From: Streptomyces virginiae
Lineage (GTDB): Bacteria; Actinomycetota; Actinomycetes; Streptomycetales; Streptomycetaceae
Direction: 5' to 3'
DNA: 64,000 bases
Assembly (NCBI RefSeq): GCF_000720455.1
Contig: NZ_JOAK01000006.1
Span: 372,001-436,000 of the forward strand
Shown: positions 31,169 through 40,305 of the stretch, piece by piece
Layout of the letters: the number at the start of each line of letters is the position of its first letter
How positions within the stretch are numbered: the stretch's first letter is position 1
Position numbers and translations under genes: made by a program
Notes under the pieces: generated by a model
What the model saw: the letters and a program-made list of their open reading frames with translations, nothing else
What the model was told of the DNA's origin: nothing
Databases searched by the model: none

Positions 31169-33850
31169 TCACAGCAGGCCGAGGGCCTGGGCCCGGTGGA
31201 CTGCGTCGCTGCGCCGGGTGACGCCGAGCTTGCGGTAGATGCTCTTCAGGTGGGTCTTCACCGTGTTGGCCGACACGTACAGCTCGGCCGCGATCTCCTC
31301 GGTGGACAGCATCCGCGCGGCCTGGCGCAGCACCTCGGTCTCCCGCGCGCTGAGCGACTCCACCACGGGCGGTGCCACCACGGGCGGTGCGACCGCGGGC
31401 GGTGGTCCGTCGGCCGGTCGGCCCTGGCGCGCTGCCGGCCGCGGGGCCTCCCGCAGGGTCCGGCGTACGCGGGCCCCGCCCTCGGCGAACGGCAGGCGCA
31501 GTCCCTCCGGCCGGGCGAGGTCCACGGCCTCGGCCTGCCTGCGCCGGGCCTCCTCGGTGTCGCCCTGCGCGGCGGCGAGCCGCCCCCTGAGCAGGCACGC
31601 CGCCAGCCGGGCCGGTGCCGCGAGGCCGTCGTCCGCGGGCAGGCCCGCCAGCTCCCGCGCCGCGGGCCCGGTGCGGCCGGCCGCCAGGAGGGCGCGGGCC
31701 CGGGCCAGGGCGTGCTCGGGCCGCCCGCAGGGCGCTGCGTCCAGCACCCGGAGGGCCGCTGCGGCGTCACCGCGCGCCAGGTGCGCGGCCGATTCGGCGA
31801 CGGCCAGCTCGTCCACCGCCCACGCGGATGCGGGCGTGGCCGTGGCTGCCGGGCGCAGGCGGGTGAGTACGGCGAGCGCGGCCCCGCCGTCGCCCTCGTA
31901 CGCCGCGATCCGGGCGCCGATGACGGCGGCCAGGACCGCGGCCACGGCATCGGGGCGGGGCCCGGCGGCCGCGATCGCCGTGGCCAGGTCAAGGTGGGAG
32001 CGGGCGGCGGGCAGGTCGTCGTGCTCGACGGCGACGCCCGCCAGGACGAGGTGTCCGGCGCCGGACCGGCGCTCGGGCGGGAGCGCCGCCTGCTCGGCGA
32101 CCGCGAGGGACGCGCGGGCGTGCTCGGCGGCCCGCCGCAGCCGGCCCCTCATCAGCTCGGCGAGGGCCAGCGAGCCGAGCGCGTCGCAGAGCGGGTACTG
32201 CGTTCCCGTATCGGTGCCCGCGCCGGCTCGCCGATCCGTACCCGGCTCCGTTCCCGGCTCCGTTCCCGGCTCCGTTCCCGGCCCTCCGCAGGCCTCGACG
32301 GCCGCCGCGAGGGCGCTCTCCGCGGCGTCGGGCCGTCCGGCGCCGAGCCGCACCGCGCCGAGGGCCGCCAGGAGCAGGGCGCGCAACTCCGGGTGGGCGG
32401 CGACGCGCGGCGGCGGCAGCTCGCCGAGCACGCGTTCGGCGTCGGCCGCCGCCCGCTCGGTGGCCGCCAGGTCGCCGGTCGTGCGCCCCGCGAGCACGCC
32501 CAGGAAGGCCCGGCTGAGCCGGGCGGCCGCGCCGGAGCCGGGGCTCAGGCGGGAGTCCGCGCGCCGCGCCGCGTCCTCGTATCCGGGGAGGTCCTGTACG
32601 ACGAGCCGGGCGGCCGCGCCGACCAGCGCGGGTGCCGCGCCCGGCGCCTCGGCCGGCAGGGGCGCGAAGGCCCGGTTCAGCTGCTCGGCCTCCAGGCCGG
32701 TGAACAGCCGGCCGATCGCGAGGTCGTCGACGAGCTGCCCCGCGGCGAAGGGCCAGTCGCCGGCGGCGGCCCCCTGGACCACGGCCTCCGTGAGCCGGCC
32801 GGTCCCGGCGAGCCAGCGCGCCGCCCGCCCGTGCAGCTGCTGCTCCAGGCCGGGGTGGCGCTGGCGCAGGTGGGCGCGCAGGACCTCGGCGAACAGGGGG
32901 TGCAGCCGGTACCAGGCCGAGGCGTCGACCTGTTCCAGGAACGCGTTGTCGCGGGCCAGCCCGGCGAGTGTCCGGGCGGCGTCGTCGCGGCCGGTCAGCG
33001 CGTCGGCGAGGTCGGGGTGGACCCGGTCGGTGACGCTGACGCGCAGCAGCAGGTCCTGGGTGTCCGGGGGCTGCGCGTCGAGCACCTCCTTGAGCAGGTA
33101 GTCGGCGATCGTGGTGCGGTCGGCCGCGAACTGGCGGACGAAGGCCTCCGGGTCGGGGCTTCGCTGCATCGCGAGGGCGCACAGCCGCACCCCGGCGGCC
33201 CATCCCTCGGTCCGCCGCATCAGCAGCCGGATGCCTGCCTGGGAGATGTCCAGCCGGTGCTCGCCCAGCAGGGCCTCGGCGTCCGCGTGGGTGAACCTGA
33301 GGTCGGCGTGCCGGATCTCCGCGATCTCGCCGGCCGCCCGGTAGCGGTGCAGTGGGAGCAGGGAGTCCGTCCTGCTGGTGAGTACGATGCGCAGCCCCCC
33401 GGCGGCGTGCCGGAGCACGAAGTCCAGGCCCTCGGTCATGGCGGGCGGCTGGGCCGTGTCGAACTGGTCGAGCACGAGGACCACGGGCTGCGCGGAATCG
33501 GCCAGGCCCGCCGCCAGGCGCACCAGGAACGACTGGGTCACTCCTTCGGCGCGGGTCGGTCTGCCGACGGCGGCGGGCAGCTCCACCCCGCCCCGGTGCA
33601 GGGCCTCCAGGACGTACGCCCAGAAGACGCCGGGGGCGTCGTCGGGCTCGACGGTCAGCCACAGGGGCGCCCGTGGTGCGCACCCGCCGGCCGCCGCCCA
33701 GTGGGCGGTGAGCACCGTCTTGCCGGAGCCGGCCGGACCGTTGATCAGGGTGAGCGGGCCCCGTACCCCGGCCGTCAGGCGTCTGAGCAGCTCGGGCCGG
33801 TGGACGAGGGTCTTCGGCACGGCCGGTGCGGTGAATCTGGCCGTGAGCAT
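31169..33850 (-). CDS. MalT-like LuxR family ATP-binding regulator
   Basis: 893 aa from Met 33850; GTG 33883 would add 11 residues and no RBS decides. An STAND ATPase starts with VHRPELLRRLTAGVRGPLTLINGPAGSGKTVLT (Walker A) and VVLVLDQFDTAQ (Walker B), then winged-helix and TPR-like repeat regions rich in Ala/Leu, and a C-terminal LuxR HTH: LSARETEVLRQAARMLSTEEIAAELYVSANTVKTHLKSIYRKLGV. MalT-type proteins are activated by a small ligand and ATP, then oligomerise on DNA. The target is unknown; the small protein and membrane protein downstream are candidates. Confidence 0.85.
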   Translation of the reverse strand: MLTARFTAPAVPKTLVHRPELLRRLTAGVRGPLTLINGPAGSGKTVLTAHWAAAGGCAPRAPLWLTVEPDDAPGVFWAYVLEALHRGGVELPAAVGRPTRAEGVTQSFLVRLAAGLADSAQPVVLVLDQFDTAQPPAMTEGLDFVLRHAAGGLRIVLTSRTDSLLPLHRYRAAGEIAEIRHADLRFTHADAEALLGEHRLDISQAGIRLLMRRTEGWAAGVRLCALAMQRSPDPEAFVRQFAADRTTIADYLLKEVLDAQPPDTQDLLLRVSVTDRVHPDLADALTGRDDAARTLAGLARDNAFLEQVDASAWYRLHPLFAEVLRAHLRQRHPGLEQQLHGRAARWLAGTGRLTEAVVQGAAAGDWPFAAGQLVDDLAIGRLFTGLEAEQLNRAFAPLPAEAPGAAPALVGAAARLVVQDLPGYEDAARRADSRLSPGSGAAARLSRAFLGVLAGRTTGDLAATERAAADAERVLGELPPPRVAAHPELRALLLAALGAVRLGAGRPDAAESALAAAVEACGGPGTEPGTEPGTEPGTDRRAGAGTDTGTQYPLCDALGSLALAELMRGRLRRAAEHARASLAVAEQAALPPERRSGAGHLVLAGVAVEHDDLPAARSHLDLATAIAAAGPRPDAVAAVLAAVIGARIAAYEGDGGAALAVLTRLRPAATATPASAWAVDELAVAESAAHLARGDAAAALRVLDAAPCGRPEHALARARALLAAGRTGPAARELAGLPADDGLAAPARLAACLLRGRLAAAQGDTEEARRRQAEAVDLARPEGLRLPFAEGGARVRRTLREAPRPAARQGRPADGPPPAVAPPVVAPPVVESLSARETEVLRQAARMLSTEEIAAELYVSANTVKTHLKSIYRKLGVTRRSDAVHRAQALGLL
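32241..32280 (-). repeat. 12-bp tandem repeat inside the LuxR gene
   Basis: Three perfect copies plus a partial of cccggctccgtt encode G-T-E-P repeats in an interdomain loop. Length changes in multiples of 12 would keep frame. Confidence 0.8.
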
Positions 33851-33891
33851 GGGGTCGCACTGTGGTCGGGCCACAGCCTCCACTCAAACCG

Positions 33892-34815
33892 TCATCGGTG
33901 GTGATCACCACTCGGGTCACCCGGACCGGGTGAGGTGCGGGCGGGCTGCGCGGTGGCGGACGGCTCCGGCGGGTCGTCCGGGGTGTGCAGCCGGCGTGCC
34001 GTCCATGGCTCGTGGGCCAGGGTGTATCCGAGGGAGATGCCCATGGTGACGACGACGAAGAACATGATCAGCCAGGACAGGATGACGAAGACCAGTCCGA
34101 GGCCGCCGAACTGCTGGAGGCTGTGGTTCATGGCGCGGGGCATGTAGAAGCGGGAGCCCCAGCTGACCACGCTCTCGCCGACCGCGACCAGGACCGCGCC
34201 CGGCAGCAGGGGCAGCCACGCCACGCGGCCGCCGAGCAGGAGGTGCTGGGTCCACCACCACAGCAGGGTCCCGCTGATGAGCGAGACGACCGCTCCGAGG
34301 ACCCGGCCGGTCCCGAACGCCTGCTGGATCGGCCCCTGGAACAGCAGGGCCGTCAGCCAGACCAGCAGCCAGGCGACCCAGCGCCAGGCCGCGAGCCGGG
34401 CGCCCGCCTTCGGCAGGTGCCACGCGCGCTCGCAGGTCCGCTGGAGGGCGCGGCTGCAGGCGGTGGCGGACAGCAGCGTGACCACGACGCCCACCGCCCC
34501 GGTGCTCGCGATGGTTGCCGTGTCTTCGCCGCTGTTGTGCACCACCGAGCGGATCTGGTCCAGGGCCGGGCCCGTGAGGCCCAGGGTCCCGCTGATGGTG
34601 GAGACGAGCTGCTTGCGCATCCAGTCGGGTGCGAGGGCGCCGATGACGAAGATGGCGGGGATGGCGCCGAGGAAGGCCTGCGCGGCCAGCCGGGTCGCGC
34701 AGTCCAGCAGGTTGACGCGGGCGAACTGTTCGAGGGTCCGGCCCAGGAACGGCGTGTACTTGCGCATCCAGCCCGGCACGGTGAAGCGGGGCGGCTTGTC
34801 GCGCGGTCCGGACAC
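33892..34815 (-). CDS. YihY/BrkB family membrane protein
   Basis: 307 aa. GTG 34815 has AAGGAG 8 bases upstream. Five to six helices and the signatures TRLAAQAFLGAIPAIFVIGALAP and FGTGRVLGAVVSLISGTLLWWWTQHLLLGG identify YihY/virulence factor BrkB, formerly called RNase BN. Despite old names, no nuclease activity is established; a transport or membrane-scaffold role is assumed. The C-terminal 40 residues are hydrophilic. It stops 8 bases from the longest LuxR start, so the two are probably one transcript. Confidence 0.85.
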   Translation of the reverse strand: MSGPRDKPPRFTVPGWMRKYTPFLGRTLEQFARVNLLDCATRLAAQAFLGAIPAIFVIGALAPDWMRKQLVSTISGTLGLTGPALDQIRSVVHNSGEDTATIASTGAVGVVVTLLSATACSRALQRTCERAWHLPKAGARLAAWRWVAWLLVWLTALLFQGPIQQAFGTGRVLGAVVSLISGTLLWWWTQHLLLGGRVAWLPLLPGAVLVAVGESVVSWGSRFYMPRAMNHSLQQFGGLGLVFVILSWLIMFFVVVTMGISLGYTLAHEPWTARRLHTPDDPPEPSATAQPARTSPGPGDPSGDHHR

Positions 34816-35056
34816 GGTGACGGCTCCTTCCGCGGACGGCGCCCGTCAGCTGCGGTGGCCCTCCATGAGAGCAGGATGGGGCAGCCCGGCAGCTCCGGCA
34901 TGCCGGGAGGCCTGTCCGCGCGGGAAACGGGCCCGCTGGAAAAGGGCGCGCGGCCGCGGGGTCCGCACGCCTACGATCGACCCCCCGCCACCGCCCGCCG
35001 CCACCCTCACCGGGCGGGACCGGGCGGGACCGGGCGGCGCGTCGAGAGAAGGACCG

Positions 35057-35515
35057 ATGGAGATCATCTTCCGGAAGCTTCCACACAACCGGCACGATCT
35101 CGAGGTGCGGGACCGGCGGGGGCCGGACGTCCGGCTGCCGGGGCAGGCGACCGGTCCGAGCATGCCGCACGACCTCGTGCACGCGGCGGTCGAGAGCGCG
35201 CTCTCGATCACCGACGGGTTCTGGGGGGCCATGGCGCGGGGCGCGACCTTCGAGGGGTTCGAACCGGTGGTACCGACCCGCCACCGCCGGTCGGGAATGA
35301 AGGTCCTGCGGCGCGGCGGCGACGCGGTGATGCGGGCCGAGCTGTGCGTCAACTGGGCCTACCGCGTCTGGTCCGGGCTGAGCACGGAGGGCAGGGGCGT
35401 GGGCCGGAGCCCGCTCGACGACCGGCAGGTCGCCCTGGCGTGCGCGGCGCTCGACCGCGCCGCCGGACGCTGGTCCGAGGTGGCGGAGGGCGGTTCCCTC
35501 ACCTGGCGCTGGTAG
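35057..35515 (+). CDS. Conserved hypothetical protein
   Basis: 152 aa, AAGGA 5 bases before ATG 35057. Soluble, no motif known to me. Features: an N-terminal beta part (EIIFRKLPHNRHDLEVRDRRGPDVRLPG), a helix MPHDLVHAAVESALSITDGFWGAMARGATF, and a C-terminal helical region with RAELCVNWAYRVWSGL. The pattern H-D-L-V-H-x2-V-E-x-A resembles a metal-coordinating helix but no enzyme is assigned. Confidence 0.6.
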   Translation: MEIIFRKLPHNRHDLEVRDRRGPDVRLPGQATGPSMPHDLVHAAVESALSITDGFWGAMARGATFEGFEPVVPTRHRRSGMKVLRRGGDAVMRAELCVNWAYRVWSGLSTEGRGVGRSPLDDRQVALACAALDRAAGRWSEVAEGGSLTWRW

Positions 35516-35534
35516 CGCCCGCCCGGCGGCCGGG

Positions 35535-35960
35535 TCAGCCGGCGAGGAAGGAGAGCCGGACCTGACGGCGGGGGTTGTCCCGATTGGTGTCCACCAAGGT
35601 GACGGACTGCCAGGTTCCGAGTTCCAGCGTGCCGTCGATCACGGGAAGCGTCGCGTGGGGCGGGACGATCGCCGGCAGGACGTGGTCGCGTCCGTGGCCC
35701 GGGGAGCCGTGCCGGTGCCGCCACCGGTCGTCGGCCGGCAGCAGCGACTTCAGGGCGGTCAGCAGGTCGTCGTCGCTGCCCGCTCCCGTTTCGATGACGG
35801 CGAGCCCGGCGGTCGCGTGCGGTGTGAAGATGTTGAGCAGTCCGCTCCGGCCGCGCGCCACCTCCCCGAGGAAGGCGGCACACGCGGAGGTCAGGTCGTG
35901 GACGGTCTCCCGGTCCCCGGTCGTCACGTCGATGGTGCGCGATACGAAGGTGTCGGCCAT
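35535..35960 (-). CDS. YjbQ/UPF0047 family protein
   Basis: 141 aa from Met 35960. The complete family pattern is present: GLLNIFTPHATAGLAVIETGAGSDDDLL, WRHRHGSPGHGRDHVLPAIVPPHATLPVIDGTLELGTWQSVTLVDTN. YjbQ enzymes have weak thiamine-phosphate synthase activity; their main role is unresolved. Conserved His residues (THAT, GRDH, PPH) presumably bind a metal. Confidence 0.88.
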   Translation of the reverse strand: MADTFVSRTIDVTTGDRETVHDLTSACAAFLGEVARGRSGLLNIFTPHATAGLAVIETGAGSDDDLLTALKSLLPADDRWRHRHGSPGHGRDHVLPAIVPPHATLPVIDGTLELGTWQSVTLVDTNRDNPRRQVRLSFLAG

Positions 35961-36029
35961 GTCGTCATCCTCCCGCCGCCCCGCTCCGCGACGGCGCAAC
36001 CAGGCCGGTGCCGGCGGGTGGCCGGTGCG

Positions 36030-36533
36030 TCACGCCACCGGGTGTTCCATGCAGACCAGGTCCTCGCGCGGGTCCCACGATGCGCAGATCCGGAAGCCCG
36101 ACCGTTCGTAGAGGGCGATCGCGGAGGTCCGCCAGTTCCAGACGGAGAGGCGGACGGTGGCGACACCGCCGTCGGCGCAGTGGGCGACGGCCTCGCGCAG
36201 CAGTACGGAGGCGATGCCGCGCCCCCGCCGGGCCGGATCGGTCCACAGCCGTTTGATCTCCGCGCTCCCTCCGGCCGGAGCGGTCACCACGAGGCAGCCC
36301 GCCGCAGCGCCTCCCTCGACGGCGATCAGCACCGTGTCGTCGGCGAAGGCGGCGCGCGGGTCGTCGATCTCGGCGCGGTAGCGCGGGGGCAGCCGGGTCG
36401 CGTCCGTGACCGGGCTGCCCTTCTCCTCTTCGGTGCACAGGTGATATGCGGTCAGCAGTGCCGCCAGTGCGTCCGGTTCCCGGACCAGGCGGCCGGGGCT
36501 GCGGACGACGGTCGCCGTGATGTGCTCGCTCAT
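36030..36533 (-). CDS. GNAT N-acetyltransferase
   Basis: 167 aa. The acetyl-CoA binding motif A is DPARRGRGIASVLLREAVAHCADGG (R-x-x-G-x-G/A), followed by VRLSVWNWRTSAIALYERSGFRICASW, the usual GNAT C-terminal arm. The preceding half (LPPRYRAEIDDPRAAFADDTVLIAVEGGAAAGCLVV) forms the first sheet. Acetyl acceptor unknown. Confidence 0.85.
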   Translation of the reverse strand: MSEHITATVVRSPGRLVREPDALAALLTAYHLCTEEEKGSPVTDATRLPPRYRAEIDDPRAAFADDTVLIAVEGGAAAGCLVVTAPAGGSAEIKRLWTDPARRGRGIASVLLREAVAHCADGGVATVRLSVWNWRTSAIALYERSGFRICASWDPREDLVCMEHPVA

Positions 36534-36576
36534 GACGGGAGCATGGCATCCCCGGCGGAGCGGAGCGGTGGCCGGG

Positions 36577-37995
36577 TCAGGGCTCCGTGGCGTTCGGGTC
36601 GGCGACGACGAAGACGTCGGACAGGGGCGCGGTGTCGGCCTTCGCCCTGATCAGCAGGTCGTAGGTGCCGGGGGGCAGGAGGCCGAGGGTGAACTGCTGG
36701 CGCACCCGGGGGACGGTGACGGGCACGTTGCGGACGCTCAGACCGGTGGACCGGTCGGTCACCGAGAGGTTGGCCTCGATCTCGGGCAGGTCCCTGTCAC
36801 GCAGGGCGCTGTTGGCTCCGATCTCGCAGACGAAGGGCTCGTCGGCGAGGTAGAGGTCGTCGCCGAGGTAGCTGAACCAGGAGGTCACGGCGGACCGCAG
36901 GTCGTCGATGCGGATGTCGTGCAGGGACTGCAGGATGCCCTTCAGGTGGTCGAGCATCGCCTCCTGGTTCTGCAGGCTCCCGTGTTTCTGCGGGACGAAG
37001 GTGCGGGCGTCCTCGGTGCCGGAGAGCGCGGCGGACAGCTTGGGGACGGTGCCGTCACCGCCCTCGTCGAAGGCGTCGCGGGCCCTCAGGGTGACGGCCT
37101 TGTGGTCGGTGATCCGGGCCGACTGCAGGGTGGGCTGGTCCATGCCGACGATGGGGTGGTAGACCACCGGGTCGGCTTCCCAGGCGGCGTTCTTGCGGTT
37201 CTCGGCGGCGGCTCTCTCCATCTCGTCGAAGAACTCGGTGAGGTGGCTGCTCCATTGCGGCTGCCAGCCGGGCAGTCCGGCCTTGGCGGGGACCGCGGCC
37301 TGGCCGTCCGGCCCGTAGACGCACTTGTAGACGGGCACGAGCTGGTGCAGGGAGGTGAGGGAGCGCAGGAGGCGGGTGAGGTCGTGTTCGAACGGGCCGA
37401 TCCGCTTCTGGAAGCCGTTGCACAGGAACTCGACGGCGTTGAGGGAGCCGTAGTAGGGGGTGCCGAAGGTCACGACGGCCCGGGTGTCCCGCCATCCCTG
37501 CAGGGCCTCGACGAAGTAGCGGGCGACGAGTCCGCCCATCGAGTGCCCGATCAGGACGAGCCGGGCCGCGGAGTTGCCGCTCGACTCGCGCCAGTCGCGC
37601 AGCCAGGTGGTGCTCCGTTCGGCGAGCCTGCGGGCGGCGGCCCGGTTGTCGCGCCGCCAGTCGTAGGGGAACGGGAAGTAGTTCCTGCCCTTCTCCAGCT
37701 CGAAGCGGTCCAGCAGGAACCTCTCGACCGCCGTGTAGCCGTCGATCTTCCACAGGCCGGGCAGGGTGTGCAGGTCGGGCACCAGCCGGTCGGCGACGAC
37801 GCCGTCGCCGAGGTCGTCCACGTGCCAGTCGTCCCCCCGCAGTTCGAGGGAGTCCAGTGAGCCGCCCAGGCTGGCCAGCGCGCCCAGTACGGCGGACGGT
37901 GAGGGCGCCCAGACGTCCTTGCCGTTCCTGGTCAGTACGCTCCCGGTGATGCCGGGGAGCAGTACGACGACGTCACCCATCGGGATCCTGGCCAT
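36577..37995 (-). CDS. LCAT-like lipase/acyltransferase next to CHAT protease
   Basis: 472 aa, cytosolic by sequence. AGGAGG 6 bases before ATG 37995. It is an alpha/beta hydrolase of the lecithin:cholesterol acyltransferase/PNPLA-like lipase group: VVLLPGITGSVL, FPYDWRRDN, nucleophile Ser152 in GHSMGG, Asp314 in EGGDGTVP and His338 in PQKHGSLQ. The C-terminal 110 residues look like a beta-sandwich (VCEIGANSALRD...LLPPGTYDLLIRA). It lies 11 bases downstream of the CHAT gene and must be co-transcribed. A membrane-lipid effector released by proteolysis is the proposed role; enzyme activity is inferred from the triad only. Confidence 0.82.
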   Translation of the reverse strand: MARIPMGDVVVLLPGITGSVLTRNGKDVWAPSPSAVLGALASLGGSLDSLELRGDDWHVDDLGDGVVADRLVPDLHTLPGLWKIDGYTAVERFLLDRFELEKGRNYFPFPYDWRRDNRAAARRLAERSTTWLRDWRESSGNSAARLVLIGHSMGGLVARYFVEALQGWRDTRAVVTFGTPYYGSLNAVEFLCNGFQKRIGPFEHDLTRLLRSLTSLHQLVPVYKCVYGPDGQAAVPAKAGLPGWQPQWSSHLTEFFDEMERAAAENRKNAAWEADPVVYHPIVGMDQPTLQSARITDHKAVTLRARDAFDEGGDGTVPKLSAALSGTEDARTFVPQKHGSLQNQEAMLDHLKGILQSLHDIRIDDLRSAVTSWFSYLGDDLYLADEPFVCEIGANSALRDRDLPEIEANLSVTDRSTGLSVRNVPVTVPRVRQQFTLGLLPPGTYDLLIRAKADTAPLSDVFVVADPNATEP

Positions 37996-38006
37996 GAGCG
38001 GACCTC

Positions 38007-40166
38007 CTAACTGCCCCCCGGCCGGTCGGACGTGCCGGGCGGGGCGAACGGTTCGGCCGCGTCCCCGTAGTGCTGGTAGGCGGCCCAGGCGCTCTGCCGC
38101 TGCCCGTTCGTCACGGTGCCCGGGTCCTGTTCGCTCCCGGCGTCCGGCCGGTAGATCGCCTTGCGGGCCGCCCGGACCGCGCCGCCCACCGTCGGCGGGC
38201 CGTCGCCGGTGCCGTCGGGGAACAGGTTCTTGTAGAACTGCCTGGCGAAGGTGACTCCCTGGTCGTCGGGGATCCGCCAGGCCGCCCCGATGTAGTGCCC
38301 GACACCCGCGCGCAGGAACTCGTCGGCGAGGCTCGGCACCATCGCGGCCTGCGGGTTCCCCCACGGCGTCCGGTCCGCGACCGCGGCCGGTACGGGCTGG
38401 GCGCCGGTGCCCGCGATGGCGCCGCCGCCGGTCCCTGTCCCGGTCCCCGTACCGGGGCCGGTCGGGCCGCCGAGGCGGGCCGAGTAGCAGGCGTTGGCCA
38501 TGACGATCAGGGGCGGCTGTTCGAGCATGGTCAGTTCCTGGGACGTCAGCAGGCCGTCCGCGAAGACCCAGCCCGCGCGGCGCCCCGTACCGGAGAAGTC
38601 GAAGTCGCCGTGGCCGCAGTAGTGGACGATGTGGTTGCCCCCGCAGAGCAGGACCCGCAGGACGTCGAGGCGCCGCGCGAGGTCGACGCCCTGCTCTCGG
38701 GAGGCGTTGGTCGCACCGATGAACAGGGTCACGTCCACGCCCAGTTCCCTGAGCTGGGCGGCGACGCCGAGGGCCTCCTGGCGGGCGCCCGGCAGCTTGA
38801 AGCCCTTCTCCGGGTCGCCCGGGTCGCCGATCACCAGGGCGCGCAGCGGCCCGTCCGAGAGTCCCTCGGTCATCACGCGCGAGTAGGGCGTGCGCAGTTG
38901 CCGGGACAGCTGGGTGCGGATCGCCAGCGGGTCGCGCCGCTCGGCGCCCGCCTGCCGGATCTCGGTGAGGAACTCCCACGGTACGGAGGCGGTGTCCCGG
39001 TCGAGTTCGAGCAGCACGGTGGCGTCGTCGGTGAGCAGCCGCTGGAACTCCGACGGGACCACGAACCGGGAGAGCAGGTCGGGCAGTTCGCGGGCGTCCT
39101 CGACGCTCGGCTCCGTCAGCCGGTCCACGAGCTCGCGCAGCAGGCCCATCTCCACGGGGGCGAGCCGTTCCGGTATGGTCGCCCGCCCGGTCAGCGCGGC
39201 CCAGCGCAGCCCGCCGACGCCCGACTGGACGGACATCCGGACCGGCACGGAGCCGTCCGGGGCCTCCGCGGACCGCCCGACCGTCAGGGAGAGGTCGGTG
39301 CGCTTCACCGTTGCCAGGTCGGTGAGTTGCTCGCGGATCTGCGCCTGGATGTTGTCGTCGAAGTCCTTCAGTACGGAGCGCAGGGCGCTCTCGTCGTCCG
39401 GTCCGCCGAGCCCCGTGAGCGCGGCCAGGGCGTACACGGCGGCGGAGGGCCTGGACATCCGGCCGCCCGCGCCCTCGCGCAGCTCCGGGGTGATCTTCAG
39501 CTGGGGCAGGTTCGCGGTGGCCTCGGTCAGGGCGAGGTGGAGCTGCTCGGCGCGCAGTCGGTCGACCTCCACGAGGAGCACCTCGGTGAGGCGGGGCGGT
39601 GGCGGTGACGTCGCCAGCGCGGCGAGGACCCCGGCGAATCCCCGGACGAGGGCGCGGGCCGCGTGTTTCACGCTGAGGTTGCCCGTGCCCGATCCGATGA
39701 GCACGGTGGCCATGGTCCCGACGTGGCCGAGTGCGACGGCTTCGCCGAGCAGGGAGGCGTACAGCTGGCCGGCGCGGCGTTCCGTCAGCGTTCCCATCGG
39801 GCCCATGCCGACGACGGCGGCGGACCGCACCGTTCCGTCTCCGCACGGGAAGTACGTGACCTCTCCCAGCTGGGCGTCGATCCAGCCGAGCTTGGTGTGC
39901 GCCGTGATGAGCCCGCGGGGCCCGACGGATATCGCACGGTCCAGGGCGAGCTCCGCGTCGGCGGGCACCACCGACTGGTAGTGCCCCGTGACGTGCAGGT
40001 CGGCGGCGACCTCCGCGAGGTCGCCCCACATCACCGTGATGCGCAGGGACGGGGCGTCGGCGCGCGGTGCCTCCTCGGGGGGCGGGGGCGTTGGCCGCGT
40101 GGCCGGGTTGGCGGCCGTCGGTGCGTTCTCCAGCAGGTCGGCGATGCCAGCGGCGGGGGTGCTCAT
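38007..40166 (-). CDS. CHAT-domain caspase-like protease with macro-like N-domain
   Basis: 719 aa. The C-terminal CHAT domain (about 430-690) has the catalytic His519 (YCGHGD) and Cys560 (MANACYS) of clan CD proteases, flanked by VFADGLLTSQELT and AWRIPDDQGVTFARQFY. Residues 40-200 (ITVMWGDLAEVAADLHVTGHYQSVVPADAELALDRAI, TVLIGSGTGNLSVKHAARALVRGFAGVL) resemble the macro-like N-domain of leucyl aminopeptidases, a possible nucleotide/ADP-ribose sensor. Between lies a helical region. Gene order CHAT then LCAT with 11-base spacing points to a protease-effector pair. A TG-rich linker (GTGTGTGTGGG) interrupts the CHAT domain. Confidence 0.85.
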   Translation of the reverse strand: MSTPAAGIADLLENAPTAANPATRPTPPPPEEAPRADAPSLRITVMWGDLAEVAADLHVTGHYQSVVPADAELALDRAISVGPRGLITAHTKLGWIDAQLGEVTYFPCGDGTVRSAAVVGMGPMGTLTERRAGQLYASLLGEAVALGHVGTMATVLIGSGTGNLSVKHAARALVRGFAGVLAALATSPPPPRLTEVLLVEVDRLRAEQLHLALTEATANLPQLKITPELREGAGGRMSRPSAAVYALAALTGLGGPDDESALRSVLKDFDDNIQAQIREQLTDLATVKRTDLSLTVGRSAEAPDGSVPVRMSVQSGVGGLRWAALTGRATIPERLAPVEMGLLRELVDRLTEPSVEDARELPDLLSRFVVPSEFQRLLTDDATVLLELDRDTASVPWEFLTEIRQAGAERRDPLAIRTQLSRQLRTPYSRVMTEGLSDGPLRALVIGDPGDPEKGFKLPGARQEALGVAAQLRELGVDVTLFIGATNASREQGVDLARRLDVLRVLLCGGNHIVHYCGHGDFDFSGTGRRAGWVFADGLLTSQELTMLEQPPLIVMANACYSARLGGPTGPGTGTGTGTGGGAIAGTGAQPVPAAVADRTPWGNPQAAMVPSLADEFLRAGVGHYIGAAWRIPDDQGVTFARQFYKNLFPDGTGDGPPTVGGAVRAARKAIYRPDAGSEQDPGTVTNGQRQSAWAAYQHYGDAAEPFAPPGTSDRPGGS

Positions 40167-40305
40167 CGCGTCCTCCTTCGAGTCGCCCGAGCCTCACAGT
40201 CCGGTGCGTCGCGCCGGTCTCCCCACACAGGATTATCCCACCGATTCGACGCCCGGCCCTGACGAAGCGGGGGCGAAGTACGGGGCGAACGTTCGACGTT
40301 CAACC

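Noticed and set aside
33898..33911. Palindrome GTGGTGATCACCAC before LuxR
   Set aside because: It lies in the last codons of YihY (G-D-H-H-R) and has no support as a regulator site.
36577..40197. A 1206-residue open frame fusing the CHAT and LCAT genes
   Set aside because: The two genes use different frames; the upstream part is an antisense-like Arg/Pro shadow, and each has its own RBS and start.
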